A stretch of 35,235 bases of DNA from Thermoflexales bacterium (GTDB lineage Bacteria; Chloroflexota; Anaerolineae; B4-G1), in the NCBI GenBank assembly GCA_007123205.1, contig SKLM01000115.1, forward strand, positions 1 to 35,235, read 5' to 3'. Positions 8,315 to 18,270 of this stretch are shown here, piece by piece (within the stretch, counting starts at the first letter, position 1; each line of letters starts with the position of its first letter). Made by a program: the position numbers and the translations under genes. A model generated the notes under the pieces. It had not been told where the DNA came from. It worked only from the letters and a program-made list of their open reading frames with translations, and did not search any database.

Positions 8315-9568
8315 CTAGTCGCCAATCAGAATCGTCTCGATAGTGTCCGGTTGCGGCTGATCGGGCCCGCGGGTTCTCGCGGTGAGCCTCTCGGCGACAT
8401 CCATACCTTCGACTACGCGGCCTATGATGGTGAAACTCCCCGTCATCTGAGGCTGGGGCGTGTAGGTGATGAAGAATGAGCTGCTATTCATGTCGGGAGC
8501 ACCGATGTACAGAGCAAGGAGACCGGCCTCGTCGAAGGTGAGATCATCTGTGGTCTCGTCCTCGCAGTAGTAGCCCGGGAAAGGCAACGCAGTCCCCGAA
8601 TTGCTCGGGTCCCCGCTCAGAGCAACCTGCTCGTGGTTCACGAAGAAGAAATCGAGGCCGTCATACCATCCCTGTTGGGCCAGGAAAGCGAAGCTGTTGA
8701 CGTTGGTAGGCGCCTGGTCAGCGAAGAGCTCAACCCTGATGTCGCCCTTGCTCGTGCGGATTGTCGCCGTGTAGTCCTCGGCGGGTTCGATGACCTGAGG
8801 TGGTGGCGATTGGTACATCTTGTCGCGCACGCTAACCATGCCGATGAAGCCTTCGAGTTGACCGAAGCCGCCAAACTGCTGAGTCGGATAGAAGATGTCG
8901 TTGACGACGTAGGTAGGAGTCGCCAGCTGTCCGTACTCACTATAGGCGTCATAGTCGGCCAAGATCTGATCCCGGTAGACGTGGTTCGTGAGGGCGTCTT
9001 CGAAGCGTTCGGTATCGAGCTCCAGAGCTTCAGCATAGTCGACGAGGGTCCCCAGGAGCTGGTCCTCTGAGAGGCCTCGCCATTCCTGCTGGTTCTCGTA
9101 AAGCAGGTCATGCATCTCCCAGAACTTCCCCTGAGCGGCGGCTGCCTCCGAGGCCTCGGCGGTGATGAGGGCCTTATCGTGGATGCCGGTCAAGGGAAGA
9201 TGCCGATAGACGAACCGGATGTCGTCGCCATATATGTCCCTCAGGTAATGACGCAATGTGTGCAGCCCAGAGCAGGCCGGGCACTCGAAGTCGGCGTACT
9301 CGATGAACGTGATCGCAGCGTCCTCGGGACCCACAGCGTGGTCGTCCTCGGTGATGGGCGGAACCGGCGACGCGGGCGGAAGGGTGAAGACCTGGCAGGT
9401 TGCTGCTGCGGTGGGCACCTCAGGGGTGGCTGGATCGTCAAGACTCGCATCCGGCGTCGGAGGCACGGGAGAGGGAGAGGGCGGGGGGGTGGCCTCCGGA
9501 GCGGGTTGGGCACAGCCGGCCGCGAACCCGAATAGGAACACGAGCGACATTATGAAGACTCTACGCAC
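8315..9568 (-). CDS. Lipoprotein with DsbA-like thioredoxin domain fused to a cyclophilin-like domain
   Basis: Lipobox FGFAAGC, Pro-rich linker, YADFECPACSG CxxC motif, C-terminal cyclophilin fold strings (IRTSKGDIRVELFADQAPTNVNSFAFLAQQGWYDGLDF; SSFFITYTPQPQMTGSFTIIGRVVEGMDV). Confidence 0.88.
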   Translation of the reverse strand: MRRVFIMSLVFLFGFAAGCAQPAPEATPPPSPSPVPPTPDASLDDPATPEVPTAAATCQVFTLPPASPVPPITEDDHAVGPEDAAITFIEYADFECPACSGLHTLRHYLRDIYGDDIRFVYRHLPLTGIHDKALITAEASEAAAAQGKFWEMHDLLYENQQEWRGLSEDQLLGTLVDYAEALELDTERFEDALTNHVYRDQILADYDAYSEYGQLATPTYVVNDIFYPTQQFGGFGQLEGFIGMVSVRDKMYQSPPPQVIEPAEDYTATIRTSKGDIRVELFADQAPTNVNSFAFLAQQGWYDGLDFFFVNHEQVALSGDPSNSGTALPFPGYYCEDETTDDLTFDEAGLLALYIGAPDMNSSSFFITYTPQPQMTGSFTIIGRVVEGMDVAERLTARTRGPDQPQPDTIETILIGD

Positions 9569-9814
9569 GACAACCTCCTGATCTTGGTACGACGCCAGCT
9601 AAGACGACGCTGAGTTCTGAGCCAACGAACCGCATTTGACCGGCCCGGGCGATGGGACCTCAACCTGGGCAGGACGGGGGCACTGGTCATCGCGAGGGAG
9701 AGCGGTCGAACTGCAAGACCTTTGGCCCTCTGATGACGACAACCAGTTGAGGCAGCGGTCCCGCTCGATCAGGGCGCGTCGCAGGCGCAGGATGTCTCAG
9801 GCTGAAATCAACGC

Positions 9815-9845
9815 TTAGTATAGGAACGGGATTGTACCATACAAA
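9815..9845 (-). promoter_or_regulatory. Putative promoter of the DsbA-cyclophilin lipoprotein gene (TTGTAT - 16 nt - TATACT on minus strand)
   Basis: Minus-strand TTGTATGGTACAATCCCGTTCCTATACT. Confidence 0.45.
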
Positions 9846-9994
9846 GCCGAGGTCGACCATACGATGGCGAAGCAGCGTTTGAGGATCCTTCCTAGCGGCA
9901 CGGCAATGCCGGGCCGGATCTCTCCCCAGGAGGTGAGGGGCGGATGGGCTGGAGCTGGCTGGGGTGGTCGCTTCGACCCACGAGGTCGAGGTGC

Positions 9995-10023
9995 TTGGCA
10001 GGCATTGGTATCCGAGGTACAAT
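9995..10023 (+). promoter_or_regulatory. Putative promoter upstream of pcm: TTGGCA - 17 nt - TACAAT
   Basis: TTGGCA 9995-10000, TACAAT 10018-10023. Confidence 0.5.
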
Positions 10024-10064
10024 TCGGTGACAGGTAGAGATAGGCAGCGAGAAGGTTGCCCACC

Positions 10065-10089
10065 TGATGGTGATCCTTGATGGTGATCC
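10065..10089. repeat. Tandem repeat TGATGGTGATCCT / TGATGGTGATCC
   Basis: Two adjacent copies in the long pcm upstream region. Confidence 0.7.
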
Positions 10090-10388
10090 GGGATAAGGTG
10101 GTTGCAGCCCAGTGCGGCGATTATGACAGGGCCACTGAGGCAGCCTGTATGGGTGGCGTGAAGGCAGCATTATTGCTGCTCGAAGCAGGGCCTACGCCGC
10201 GACATCCGCGCATTCGTCGTACGACAACCTCAGACGAGTGAGAAGGCTGTTACTGTGGACGACCGAGGAGAACAAGGGGGCCATACTCGGTCCAAGAGGA
10301 GTGAGATGCTTCGCGGCCATTTCTCCAGGGAGACGGGCAAGCCGGGCTCAGAGTCTGCTCTCTGTCAGTGAGCGGCCGGAATCGAACA

Positions 10389-11027
10389 ATGCGAGAGCCT
10401 ATGGTCTTTCAAGCGATCAGGAGTCGAGGTGTCACGGACGAGCGTGTTCTCCAAGCTATGGAGAACGTCCCCCGCCACTTGTTCGTGCCAGAGGATCAGC
10501 GGGACGCGGCTTATGGGGACTACCCGCTCCCGATTGGGTTTGGTCAGACCATCTCCCAGCCTTATGTCGTCGCGATGATGACGGAACTGCTGGAGTTGGC
10601 AGAGGGTGACCGCGTTCTGGAAGTGGGCACGGGCTCGGGCTATCAGGCAGCGGTGCTGGCTGAGCTCCCCGACGTGGAAGTGTACACCGTTGAGATCATC
10701 CCAGAGCTGGCGGAGAAGGCCAAGGAGACGCTGGAATCACTGGGCTACACTAATGTCCACCTGAAGCAGGGGGACGGCTACCACGGTTGGCCCGAGCACG
10801 CTCCCTTCGATGGCATCATTGTCACCGCTGCCCCAGACCACGTTCCAGCACCGTTGAAGGAACAGCTGGCCGTGGGGGGACGGATGGTGGTCCCTATTGG
10901 ACCGCGGGGGGGCTACCAGACTCTGTGGAAGTTCGTGAAGCAGCCCGACGGAGAGCTCACCGCCCACAACGAAGGTGGCGTCGCGTTCGTCCCCTTCACC
11001 GGGGAGGCCGCCCGAAGGGCCGAGTAG
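10389..11027 (+). CDS. pcm: Protein-L-isoaspartate O-methyltransferase
   Basis: VLEVGTGSGYQAAVLAEL, GQTISQPYVVAMM, VPRHLFVPE motifs. Confidence 0.95.
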   Translation: MREPMVFQAIRSRGVTDERVLQAMENVPRHLFVPEDQRDAAYGDYPLPIGFGQTISQPYVVAMMTELLELAEGDRVLEVGTGSGYQAAVLAELPDVEVYTVEIIPELAEKAKETLESLGYTNVHLKQGDGYHGWPEHAPFDGIIVTAAPDHVPAPLKEQLAVGGRMVVPIGPRGGYQTLWKFVKQPDGELTAHNEGGVAFVPFTGEAARRAE

Positions 11028-11040
11028 GGACAGGGGCCGG

Positions 11041-12246
11041 CTAGACGTCTCCCCGATTCAGCCACACGGAGCTCACAAGCAGGGTGACGGGGATCAGCAC
11101 CAGTGAGGCGACGATAGGATACGACGAATCCGCCGCGTAAAGCCAGCCGGCCGTATAGGGAGCAAGCACCTGAGCCGCAGCGATGGCTGTCTCCGTGGCC
11201 CCCAGCACCAGCCCACGATCCTCCTGATCGGCCAGAGTGGTTGCCTGGGCCTGGGTCAAGGATCGGCATCCCTGATAAGCGCCGCGCAGTAGATAAGCCA
11301 CCGCGAGGACGGGGAACGTGGCGGCAAGGAGGAGGACCAGGGCAGAGAACCAGACGAGGCCCTGACCGACCAACAATGCCCTGGACGGATGGAGGAGCGA
11401 TGATTGGGTCGTCGTCCGGACCCGAGGTGCACCCTCATCACGGAAAGGGTCCTGTCGAGCGGCGCCATCGCTCAGACGTCCGAGGAGCGGACCGAGAAAG
11501 GCGGCGCCCAGGGCTTGGAAGGAACCGAGCGCCCCGATCTGGGCTATGCTCCAGCCGCCACCGTGTTTCAGGAAGTTGGACGCGAGAGGATAGCTGAGGA
11601 ACATCGCGGCAAACATAAGCCAGACGACAGCGGCGAAGGAAAGGAAGCGTCGATTGAGCAGCGACTCCCACTGGCGACGTCGATGGGAGCGGGGTTTCGC
11701 CGGCTGGGGGGAGACGTGGAGCACGGTCAACATGGAGAGGGCAAAGACCAGAGCTGAAACGAAGTAGACCATCCGCATGCTCGTGGCCTCGGCTATCCAG
11801 CCGCCGACAGGGGGAGAGAGCACACCCCCGATAGCGTAACCAGCGAAGACAGTGGTGAAGGTCCGCGCCAGACGGCGGCCGCCTACCGAATGGGCGAGGT
11901 ATGCATTGATCACCGGGACGCAGTAGGCCGAGAGCGCGTAGATCAAGAGACCAGGGATGAGACCCTGCCAGCTGCGTGCCGCGCCCACCACCAGAACCCC
12001 CGCTACACCGACCATCCATCCGCCAACCACGAGCCGCTTGCGTGGTATCCGATCGGCCATTATGCCTCCGGGCAGATAGACGGCTGCCCGGATGACGGCA
12101 GCGGCGGAAAGAACTGTTCCAAGTTGGACAGGATCAGCGCCGAGTTGCTCGATGTACAGAGGCTCGATGTAGAAGAAGAGCCCCTCCCCGAAGCCCCAAA
12201 GGAGGAGGGCCAGTGCGATCAGACGGACGTCACGATTCATAGGCAA
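11041..12246 (-). CDS. MFS transporter
   Basis: About 12 hydrophobic segments; GGIMADRIPRKRLVVGG MFS loop motif. Confidence 0.88.
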   Translation of the reverse strand: MPMNRDVRLIALALLLWGFGEGLFFYIEPLYIEQLGADPVQLGTVLSAAAVIRAAVYLPGGIMADRIPRKRLVVGGWMVGVAGVLVVGAARSWQGLIPGLLIYALSAYCVPVINAYLAHSVGGRRLARTFTTVFAGYAIGGVLSPPVGGWIAEATSMRMVYFVSALVFALSMLTVLHVSPQPAKPRSHRRRQWESLLNRRFLSFAAVVWLMFAAMFLSYPLASNFLKHGGGWSIAQIGALGSFQALGAAFLGPLLGRLSDGAARQDPFRDEGAPRVRTTTQSSLLHPSRALLVGQGLVWFSALVLLLAATFPVLAVAYLLRGAYQGCRSLTQAQATTLADQEDRGLVLGATETAIAAAQVLAPYTAGWLYAADSSYPIVASLVLIPVTLLVSSVWLNRGDV

Positions 12247-12623
12247 TGGGCAAAGATGCGATAATTGGCGGGCGGGCCATCACGCAACGTTGGCGGCGAA
12301 CAGGATGTAGCGACGGGCTTGCCGATATGGAACTCCAGCGCCAGCGAGACCGATCCCCTGACCGAGGCGCGGCGCCGCAGCAATTCTACATCGCTGTCCC
12401 TGTTTCGACAACGGGAGTTCAAGGGTGTGGAGAGGGTGGTGTTTGGCTCGATGAGTGGGGCTGATGGGGCGAGCGGATTGATGCCCAAGGTGACGTCGCG
12501 CTGGTAGAGCCGAGGGGATCCCGGCTCACGGCCCGGCACCGCCGGGCTGGGTCTCTGTTCCAGGGGGAGAGGTGATATGCTCGGCAGATCGGTGGGGTGG
12601 GACTACTGGTATGGGAGGCGCTG

Positions 12624-13163
12624 ATGGGAAGGACACTGCTACTGACCGGGCGACCGGGCATCGGGAAGACGACGATTATCAAGGAAGTAGCGGACAGGCT
12701 GGGAGACCGGGCCGGAGGATTCTACACGGAGGAGATCCGCGATCAACGGGGGCGTCGAGAGGGCTTCCGACTGGTGACTCTGGACGGCGACGAAGCGGTG
12801 ATGGCTCACACGGATCTTCGAAGGGGGAGCCGACCAGAGGTCGGCCGCTACGGGGTGGACCTGGCGGCCGTCGACGAGGTCGGGGTAGGCGCGCTCCGGC
12901 GGGCGATGGCGTCGGATCTCGTGGTCATCGTGGACGAGGTGGGGAAGATGGAACTGTTCAGCGAGGCCTTCAGGATGGTCGTCCGTGAAGCCGTGGTAGG
13001 CCCTAATCCGGTTCTGGGCACGGTTATGACGGGGACGCACTCCTGGGTTGACGAACTGAGGAGAAGACCAGAGGTAGAGGTGTGGGTCATCACGCCCGAG
13101 AACCGAGACGCATTAGCTAAGCGAATCTGGAGATGGCTTGGCGTTGACGCTGGGTCCAAATGA
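12624..13163 (+). CDS. THEP1-like nucleoside-triphosphatase
   Basis: LLLTGRPGIGKTTIIKEVADRL Walker A; GFYTEEIRDQRGRREGFRLVTLDG; VIVDEVGKMELFS. Confidence 0.85.
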   Translation: MGRTLLLTGRPGIGKTTIIKEVADRLGDRAGGFYTEEIRDQRGRREGFRLVTLDGDEAVMAHTDLRRGSRPEVGRYGVDLAAVDEVGVGALRRAMASDLVVIVDEVGKMELFSEAFRMVVREAVVGPNPVLGTVMTGTHSWVDELRRRPEVEVWVITPENRDALAKRIWRWLGVDAGSK

Positions 13164-13172
13164 CGGTACAAT
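13144..13172 (+). promoter_or_regulatory. Putative promoter TTGACG - 17 nt - TACAAT overlapping the 3' end of the THEP1-like gene
   Basis: TTGACG 13144-13149, TACAAT 13167-13172. Confidence 0.6.
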
Positions 13173-13328
13173 GATGTCGAGGAAGGGTCTGCCGACCGGG
13201 GGTTCGTGACACGGCACGCAAGGATGTGATGAGCTTCCGGAGGCTGAAGTCTGGGCAGGGCACGCGGTCGGCAGACGAGTTGATGTCAAGGGATCGAGTT
13301 TCCAGACGTTCAGCAGCTGACGCAAGAT

Positions 13329-14915
13329 ATGGTTGACGAAAGAGATCATCTGTATAACCACATAACTGACAATCTGGATGCGATGATGGGCATCCTTCCG
13401 GACGACATTCGAGCTGTTCTGGAGAAGAAAGGCCGGCGCGATGACCTATTGGAGGTCATCCTAGACCTTGGACGTGTGCCCACGGCGCGTTATACGGACG
13501 GCGAGATCGTGCTTCGGGAGATGGAGGTGAACCGGGGCGAGATCCAGCAGGTCGTAGAACGGATCGGGGAGTTTGACGAGGACAATCGCGCCGGGATTGC
13601 TCGGACGCTGCACCGGATCGCCGCGATCCGCAATCGGAAAGGCGACGTGGTGGGGTTGACGTGCCGCGTGGGAAGGGCCGTGTTCGGCACCATCTCGATC
13701 ATCCAGGACATCGTTGAGAGCGGCAGCAGTATCCTGCTGCTGGGACGCCCGGGCGTTGGGAAGACGACGATGCTGCGTGAGGCAGCTCGTGTTCTGGCGG
13801 AGAAGAAGCGGGTTGTCATCGTAGACACGTCCAACGAGATCGGAGGGGACGGCGATATCCCCCATCCGGCCATAGGTCGAGCGCGGCGAATGCAGGTGGA
13901 GGCTCCTGCGCTGCAGCACGAGGTGATGATCGAGGCCGTGGAGAACCACAATCCCGAAGTGATCGTCATCGACGAGATCGGTCGGGAGCTGGAAGCCGTG
14001 GCAGCGCGAACCATCGCGGAGCGGGGCGTGCAGCTTATCGGAACCGCTCACGGGAACACGCTGGACAATCTGCTCATGAATCCAACGTTGTCTGACCTGG
14101 TCGGCGGTGTCGAGAGTGTGACCCTATCGGATGAGGAGGCGCGCCGACGCAAGACACAGAAGACGATCTTGGAGCGGCGCGCGCCCCCGACGTTTGACGT
14201 CTTGATTGAGTTGGAGGCACGACAGCGGCTGATCGTCCACGAGAGTGTGGCCCATTCTGTGGATGCCCTGCTGAGAGGGCAGGCGCGTCTGCAGGTTGAG
14301 CGGCGGTACCGGGATGCGTCGGGACAGATCGCGAGCGAGAGGACGACACCCGTGTCCTTGCAGGACCGTGAGCGGGGGCAGAGAGGCCTACGCGGAGAGT
14401 CGATGGTCGGGCAGCCGGTGGTGTCCGAAGCACAGACGATACTCGCCGCAGGCGAAGAACCAATCCACGTCTACTCATACGGGATCAACCGGAATCGGCT
14501 GCAGAGAGCGGCGAAGCGTGTGCACGCGCCGATCCACTTGGTGAAGGATATGGCGGAGGCGGATCTGATGGTCACGACGAAGGAGTTCTACGGCCACCGC
14601 ACCAAGGTGATCCAGGAGGCAGAGCAGCGAGACCTGCCAATCTACGTATTGCGCAGCGACACCATCGGTCAGATGCAGAGCTGTCTCGGGGAGGTTTTCC
14701 ACATCGAGAGCGGGGATGCCAAGCTGCTGGATCAGGCGCTGGCAGAGGCCGAGAGGGCCATCGACCAGGTACTGGGCGGTGAGGTGGAAGCCATCCTCTC
14801 TCCACAGAATGCGTACGTTCGGCGCCGGCAGCACGAACTGGCGAGGGCAGCGGATCTCGCGTCGATGTCCCGGGGCAAAGAGCCTCATCGGCGCGTGCGC
14901 ATCTCTCAGAGGTAG
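13329..14915 (+). CDS. SpoIIIAA/Ycf45-like AAA ATPase with C-terminal R3H motif
   Basis: GRPGVGKTTMLREAARVLAEKKRVVIVDTSNEIGGDGD; C-terminal YVRRRQHELARAADLASMSRGKEPHRRVRIS (RxxxH). Confidence 0.85.
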   Translation: MVDERDHLYNHITDNLDAMMGILPDDIRAVLEKKGRRDDLLEVILDLGRVPTARYTDGEIVLREMEVNRGEIQQVVERIGEFDEDNRAGIARTLHRIAAIRNRKGDVVGLTCRVGRAVFGTISIIQDIVESGSSILLLGRPGVGKTTMLREAARVLAEKKRVVIVDTSNEIGGDGDIPHPAIGRARRMQVEAPALQHEVMIEAVENHNPEVIVIDEIGRELEAVAARTIAERGVQLIGTAHGNTLDNLLMNPTLSDLVGGVESVTLSDEEARRRKTQKTILERRAPPTFDVLIELEARQRLIVHESVAHSVDALLRGQARLQVERRYRDASGQIASERTTPVSLQDRERGQRGLRGESMVGQPVVSEAQTILAAGEEPIHVYSYGINRNRLQRAAKRVHAPIHLVKDMAEADLMVTTKEFYGHRTKVIQEAEQRDLPIYVLRSDTIGQMQSCLGEVFHIESGDAKLLDQALAEAERAIDQVLGGEVEAILSPQNAYVRRRQHELARAADLASMSRGKEPHRRVRISQR

Positions 14916-14928
14916 GCTTGAGGGCAGC

Positions 14929-15567
14929 GTGTCGAGGGGCACTTTCATCACCTTTGAGGGCCCGGACGGTAGCGGCAAGACCACACAGGCCCGGCTTCTG
15001 GTAGAGTGGCTTGGGGATCAGGGCTATGAGGCGCTCCTTACGCGGGAACCGGGGGGCACCGCGATAGGCGACCAGATCCGGAACGTACTGCACCGCCCCG
15101 ACAACGTGGGGATGGACCCCCGGACTGAGTTTCTGCTCTATTCGGCTTCGCGCGCCCAGCACGTCTCACAGGTCATCCTGCCGGCCCTGGCGGCCGGCAA
15201 CGTCGTGGTCTGCGATCGATACGCAGACAGCTCCCGCGCCTATCAAGGATATGGTCGGGGCCTCGCTCTGGAGATGGTGGAGATGATCACCGGTTTTGCG
15301 ACGCAGAGCTTGACACCCGATATCACATTGTACCTCGATATCCCCCCACGTGAAGGGCTAGAGCGGCGGGTGCTGGGCGGGGAAGAATGGAACCGGATGG
15401 ACGCGGAGGCTCTTGCCTTCCATCAACGCGTCCGCTCAGGCTACCTGGAGCTAGCCGGTGCGGACCCAGCCCGTTGGAGCGTGCTCAGCGCCAATCGCCC
15501 ATTGGAAGAGCTACAGGCTGAGGTTCGAGCCGTGGTTTCCGCGCATCGGAAACTGGTCGCGAAGTAG
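14929..15567 (+). CDS. tmk: Thymidylate kinase
   Basis: FITFEGPDGSGKTTQARLL, LTREPGGT, DRYADSSRAYQG motifs; GTG start. Confidence 0.95.
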   Translation: MSRGTFITFEGPDGSGKTTQARLLVEWLGDQGYEALLTREPGGTAIGDQIRNVLHRPDNVGMDPRTEFLLYSASRAQHVSQVILPALAAGNVVVCDRYADSSRAYQGYGRGLALEMVEMITGFATQSLTPDITLYLDIPPREGLERRVLGGEEWNRMDAEALAFHQRVRSGYLELAGADPARWSVLSANRPLEELQAEVRAVVSAHRKLVAK

Positions 15568-15624
15568 CGAGATGCGGGTGGTGGGTTGTCCACGAAGGCC
15601 CGGCGCAGAGTGCTCTCCAGGGGC

Positions 15625-16029
15625 TCAGAAATCGTACGGCTCCGATCCAAACCCCTCATCCCCTTCGCCCATAAGGTCCGGCATAGACTTCTCGATATCC
15701 TCCGGACTCTCACCTGATTCAAGCCGACCTACCACTTCATCGAACTCGGGGCCGAGATCTTCGCCAGCCTCATCGCTCATCTTGCGCATCCAGCGCCCGA
15801 GGCTCTGGGGGTCGTTCTCGTCGAAATCGGGCAGGCTAGCGGGGTCGGCCAGGTCGTCCAGCCGGCTCTCCTCGGACCTGACAACAAGGACGCGGGACAT
15901 CAGGCGTGTGAGACGTGTCCCCTGGCAATGAGGACAGGCGGGCTCCGCCTCTCGCGCCTGGGTGAAAGTGCGCCAGTAGATCGAGATGCGGCGTTGGCAC
16001 TCGTGACAGAAGTATTCGTAGATTGGCAT
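15625..16029 (-). CDS. FmdB-family zinc-ribbon protein with acidic C-terminal tail
   Basis: MPIYEYFCHECQRRISIYW...CPHCQG zinc ribbon. Confidence 0.88.
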   Translation of the reverse strand: MPIYEYFCHECQRRISIYWRTFTQAREAEPACPHCQGTRLTRLMSRVLVVRSEESRLDDLADPASLPDFDENDPQSLGRWMRKMSDEAGEDLGPEFDEVVGRLESGESPEDIEKSMPDLMGEGDEGFGSEPYDF

Positions 16030-16248
16030 GATCACCTCCCACTTTTCTCGCACCTTGACGATCCGGTTGCCCGTCTGCGGACAGCTCACCGGCTCCCAAT
16101 CCTTTACGTCTCACTAGACGAACGGCTCTTGGCCAGGTCCGAAATTCGGGGCTCGCGACAGACTCAGCAGGACGGGCCGAGCGAGATTCGGTCCACTAAG
16201 ACTACGAATATACCAACTTAACCGACAGACTGCAAGTGGAGGGCAACT

Positions 16249-16869
16249 GTGGACAGAGAGTCCCTGTATGATTTCGAGTCCGAGCCGTTGCTGGTGGTGA
16301 TCTCCGGCCCCTCTGGGGTGGGGAAGGATAGCCTGTTGCAAAGCGTGCAGGAACGCGGCTTTCCGTTCCACTTCGTCGTTACCGTCACGGATCGCCCTCC
16401 CCGCTCGAATGAGGTGCATGGGGAGGATTACTTCTTTGTCTCGACCGCGGAGTTCGAGAAGATGATCGAGGCGGATGAACTGATCGAACACGCAGTGGTC
16501 TACGGGCAGTACAAAGGGGTCCCGAGACAGCAAGTTAGGAAGGCGATAGCCTCGGGCAAGGATGTCATCATGCGGGTGGACGTGCAGGGGGCAGCGACTA
16601 TTGGTGAGATAGCTCCGGAGGCCGTGTTGATCTTCTTGAGCGCGTGTTCAGAGGAGGAGTTGGAGGAGCGATTGCGCGGTCGAGGCGGTGACACGCCGAA
16701 ACAGATCGAGCGCAGGATGGCAACCGCCCGAGAGGAGATGAAGAGACTACCAGAGTTTGACTACGTCGTCATCAACCGGAGTGGAAAGCTGGGCTCCGCG
16801 GTCGATGACGTACTCGCTATCATCAGAGCGGAGCATTGTCGGGTTGACCATCGGAAGGTGACGGTATGA
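16249..16869 (+). CDS. gmk: Guanylate kinase
   Basis: [16 protein letters not shown]-loop, [31 protein letters not shown]-loop has GKDS rather than the common GKGT/GKST. Confidence 0.88.
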   Translation: MDRESLYDFESEPLLVVISGPSGVGKDSLLQSVQERGFPFHFVVTVTDRPPRSNEVHGEDYFFVSTAEFEKMIEADELIEHAVVYGQYKGVPRQQVRKAIASGKDVIMRVDVQGAATIGEIAPEAVLIFLSACSEEELEERLRGRGGDTPKQIERRMATAREEMKRLPEFDYVVINRSGKLGSAVDDVLAIIRAEHCRVDHRKVTV

Positions 16870-17072
16870 CGACGGGGGAACCGGTTCGGGACGTACGAGT
16901 CGGGGATCAGGCACGTCTACGCAAGCCACATCCTTGCGGCGGCGACGAGTGGCAGGTGACCCGGATCGGAGCGGACATCGGCCTCCGTTGCCTCACCTGC
17001 GGTCGTCGAGTGATGCTGGCGCGCTCTACGTTCGAGAAACGGGCGAGGTCTGTGTCCAGGCATGATGACTAG
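16866..17072 (+). CDS. DUF951 family protein
   Basis: [40 protein letters not shown] is a DUF951-type string. Confidence 0.88.
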   Translation: MTTGEPVRDVRVGDQARLRKPHPCGGDEWQVTRIGADIGLRCLTCGRRVMLARSTFEKRARSVSRHDD

Positions 17073-18231
17073 GCGGGTCATACGAGTATTGGTGGTATTC
17101 CTCAACACAGGCGGAGGCCACCGAAGCGCAGCGGATGCTACAGCCGAGGCGCTGCGAGATCTCTATGGAGACCGCGTTCGTGTGGACGTGGTGGATGTGA
17201 CGCGGGAGTACTTCTCGTGGCCGGTGAGCAAGTTGGATGAGATGTATGAGTGGTTGATCCGAATGCGCGCCTGGCCGTGGGCGATCGTGTACCATCTGAC
17301 CGATGGGGCTCGCCGCTTTGGGTTGGTGGGGCGTGGCGTGGGCTGGTTGACCGGACGCTCGATCGGCCATCTCCTGGCGGAGCATCCTGCTGAGTTAGTG
17401 GTCTGCTGCCATCCTCTCTTGAGGGCACCACTGGCGCGGGGGTTGCGGAGAGCGGGAAAGGGTAGAGGGCTGATCACCCTGGTCACCGACCTGGCCTCAG
17501 GGCACGCGGCATGGTTTGTACCTCCCGGAGAACGGTGGGTCGTGGCCACGGAGGGGACCCGGGGCCGTGCCGCAGCTATGGGGATACCGACGGAGTGCAT
17601 AGAGGTGAGCGGACTGCCAGTAAGGCGCTGCTTCGTCAACGGCGCCCGGAGAGACCCGGTGGCTGCCCGGAGGAGACTGGGGTTGGATCCCGATTCTCCA
17701 GTCGTGCTTCTGATGGGAGGCGCGATGGGGACGGGACCGCTTCTCCAGTTGGTGAGAGCGATGGCCAACAGCGGCCTGTGGGCAGAGTTGGTGGTGATCA
17801 CCGGCCGGAACAAGAGCGTGTATGAGAAGCTGAATTCCTACAAGTGGTCGCTGCCGGTCCATGTTGCGGGCTTCGTCAGCAACCTTCACGAATGGATGGA
17901 GGCAGCAGATATACTGGTGACCAAAGCGGGGCCGGGCACCCTGAGTGAGGCACTGGTGATGGGCCTGCCGATGGTCTTATGCGGTGCGCTTCCGGGCCAG
18001 GAGCGGCCCAACGTGGACTACGTGGTCGCCAACGGCGCCGGCGTGTGGGCACCGACGCCGGCCGAAGCGGCTGAGAGAGTGCAAGAGCTTCTGGAACGGG
18101 ACCGGTCGTCGCTGATGCGGATGGAGGAGCGCGCGCGAATCCTGGCTCAGCCCGATGCGGCACGGCGGGCGGCTCGGGTCATATGGGGAGCAGCCGAGGA
18201 ATGCTCGCTTGACGGGTCATCTGTGATATAA
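17062..18231 (+). CDS. MGDG-synthase / diacylglycerol-glucosyltransferase-like glycosyltransferase (GT28 type)
   Basis: [12 protein letters not shown] motif, C-terminal [20 protein letters not shown]. Confidence 0.85.
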   Translation: MMTRRVIRVLVVFLNTGGGHRSAADATAEALRDLYGDRVRVDVVDVTREYFSWPVSKLDEMYEWLIRMRAWPWAIVYHLTDGARRFGLVGRGVGWLTGRSIGHLLAEHPAELVVCCHPLLRAPLARGLRRAGKGRGLITLVTDLASGHAAWFVPPGERWVVATEGTRGRAAAMGIPTECIEVSGLPVRRCFVNGARRDPVAARRRLGLDPDSPVVLLMGGAMGTGPLLQLVRAMANSGLWAELVVITGRNKSVYEKLNSYKWSLPVHVAGFVSNLHEWMEAADILVTKAGPGTLSEALVMGLPMVLCGALPGQERPNVDYVVANGAGVWAPTPAEAAERVQELLERDRSSLMRMEERARILAQPDAARRAARVIWGAAEECSLDGSSVI

Positions 18232-18232
18232 T
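18224..18232 (+). promoter_or_regulatory. Extended -10 element TGATATAAT at the end of the glycosyltransferase gene
   Basis: TGnTATAAT with weak -35 at standard spacing; about 40 nt before the next start codon. Confidence 0.4.
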
Positions 18233-18270
18233 CGCTCAACGGCAAACAATCCAGCATCGGGAGGGAGTCC

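Noticed and set aside
12265-12539. Possible gene remnant (…REFKGVERVVFGSMSGADGASGLMPKVTSRW) between the MFS and THEP1 genes
   Set aside because: No family recognised, both strands open by GC bias; not supportable without a homology search.
13461-14051. 196-aa and 174-aa minus-strand ORFs opposite the SpoIIIAA-like gene
   Set aside because: Antisense to conserved ATPase motifs; no domain signature.
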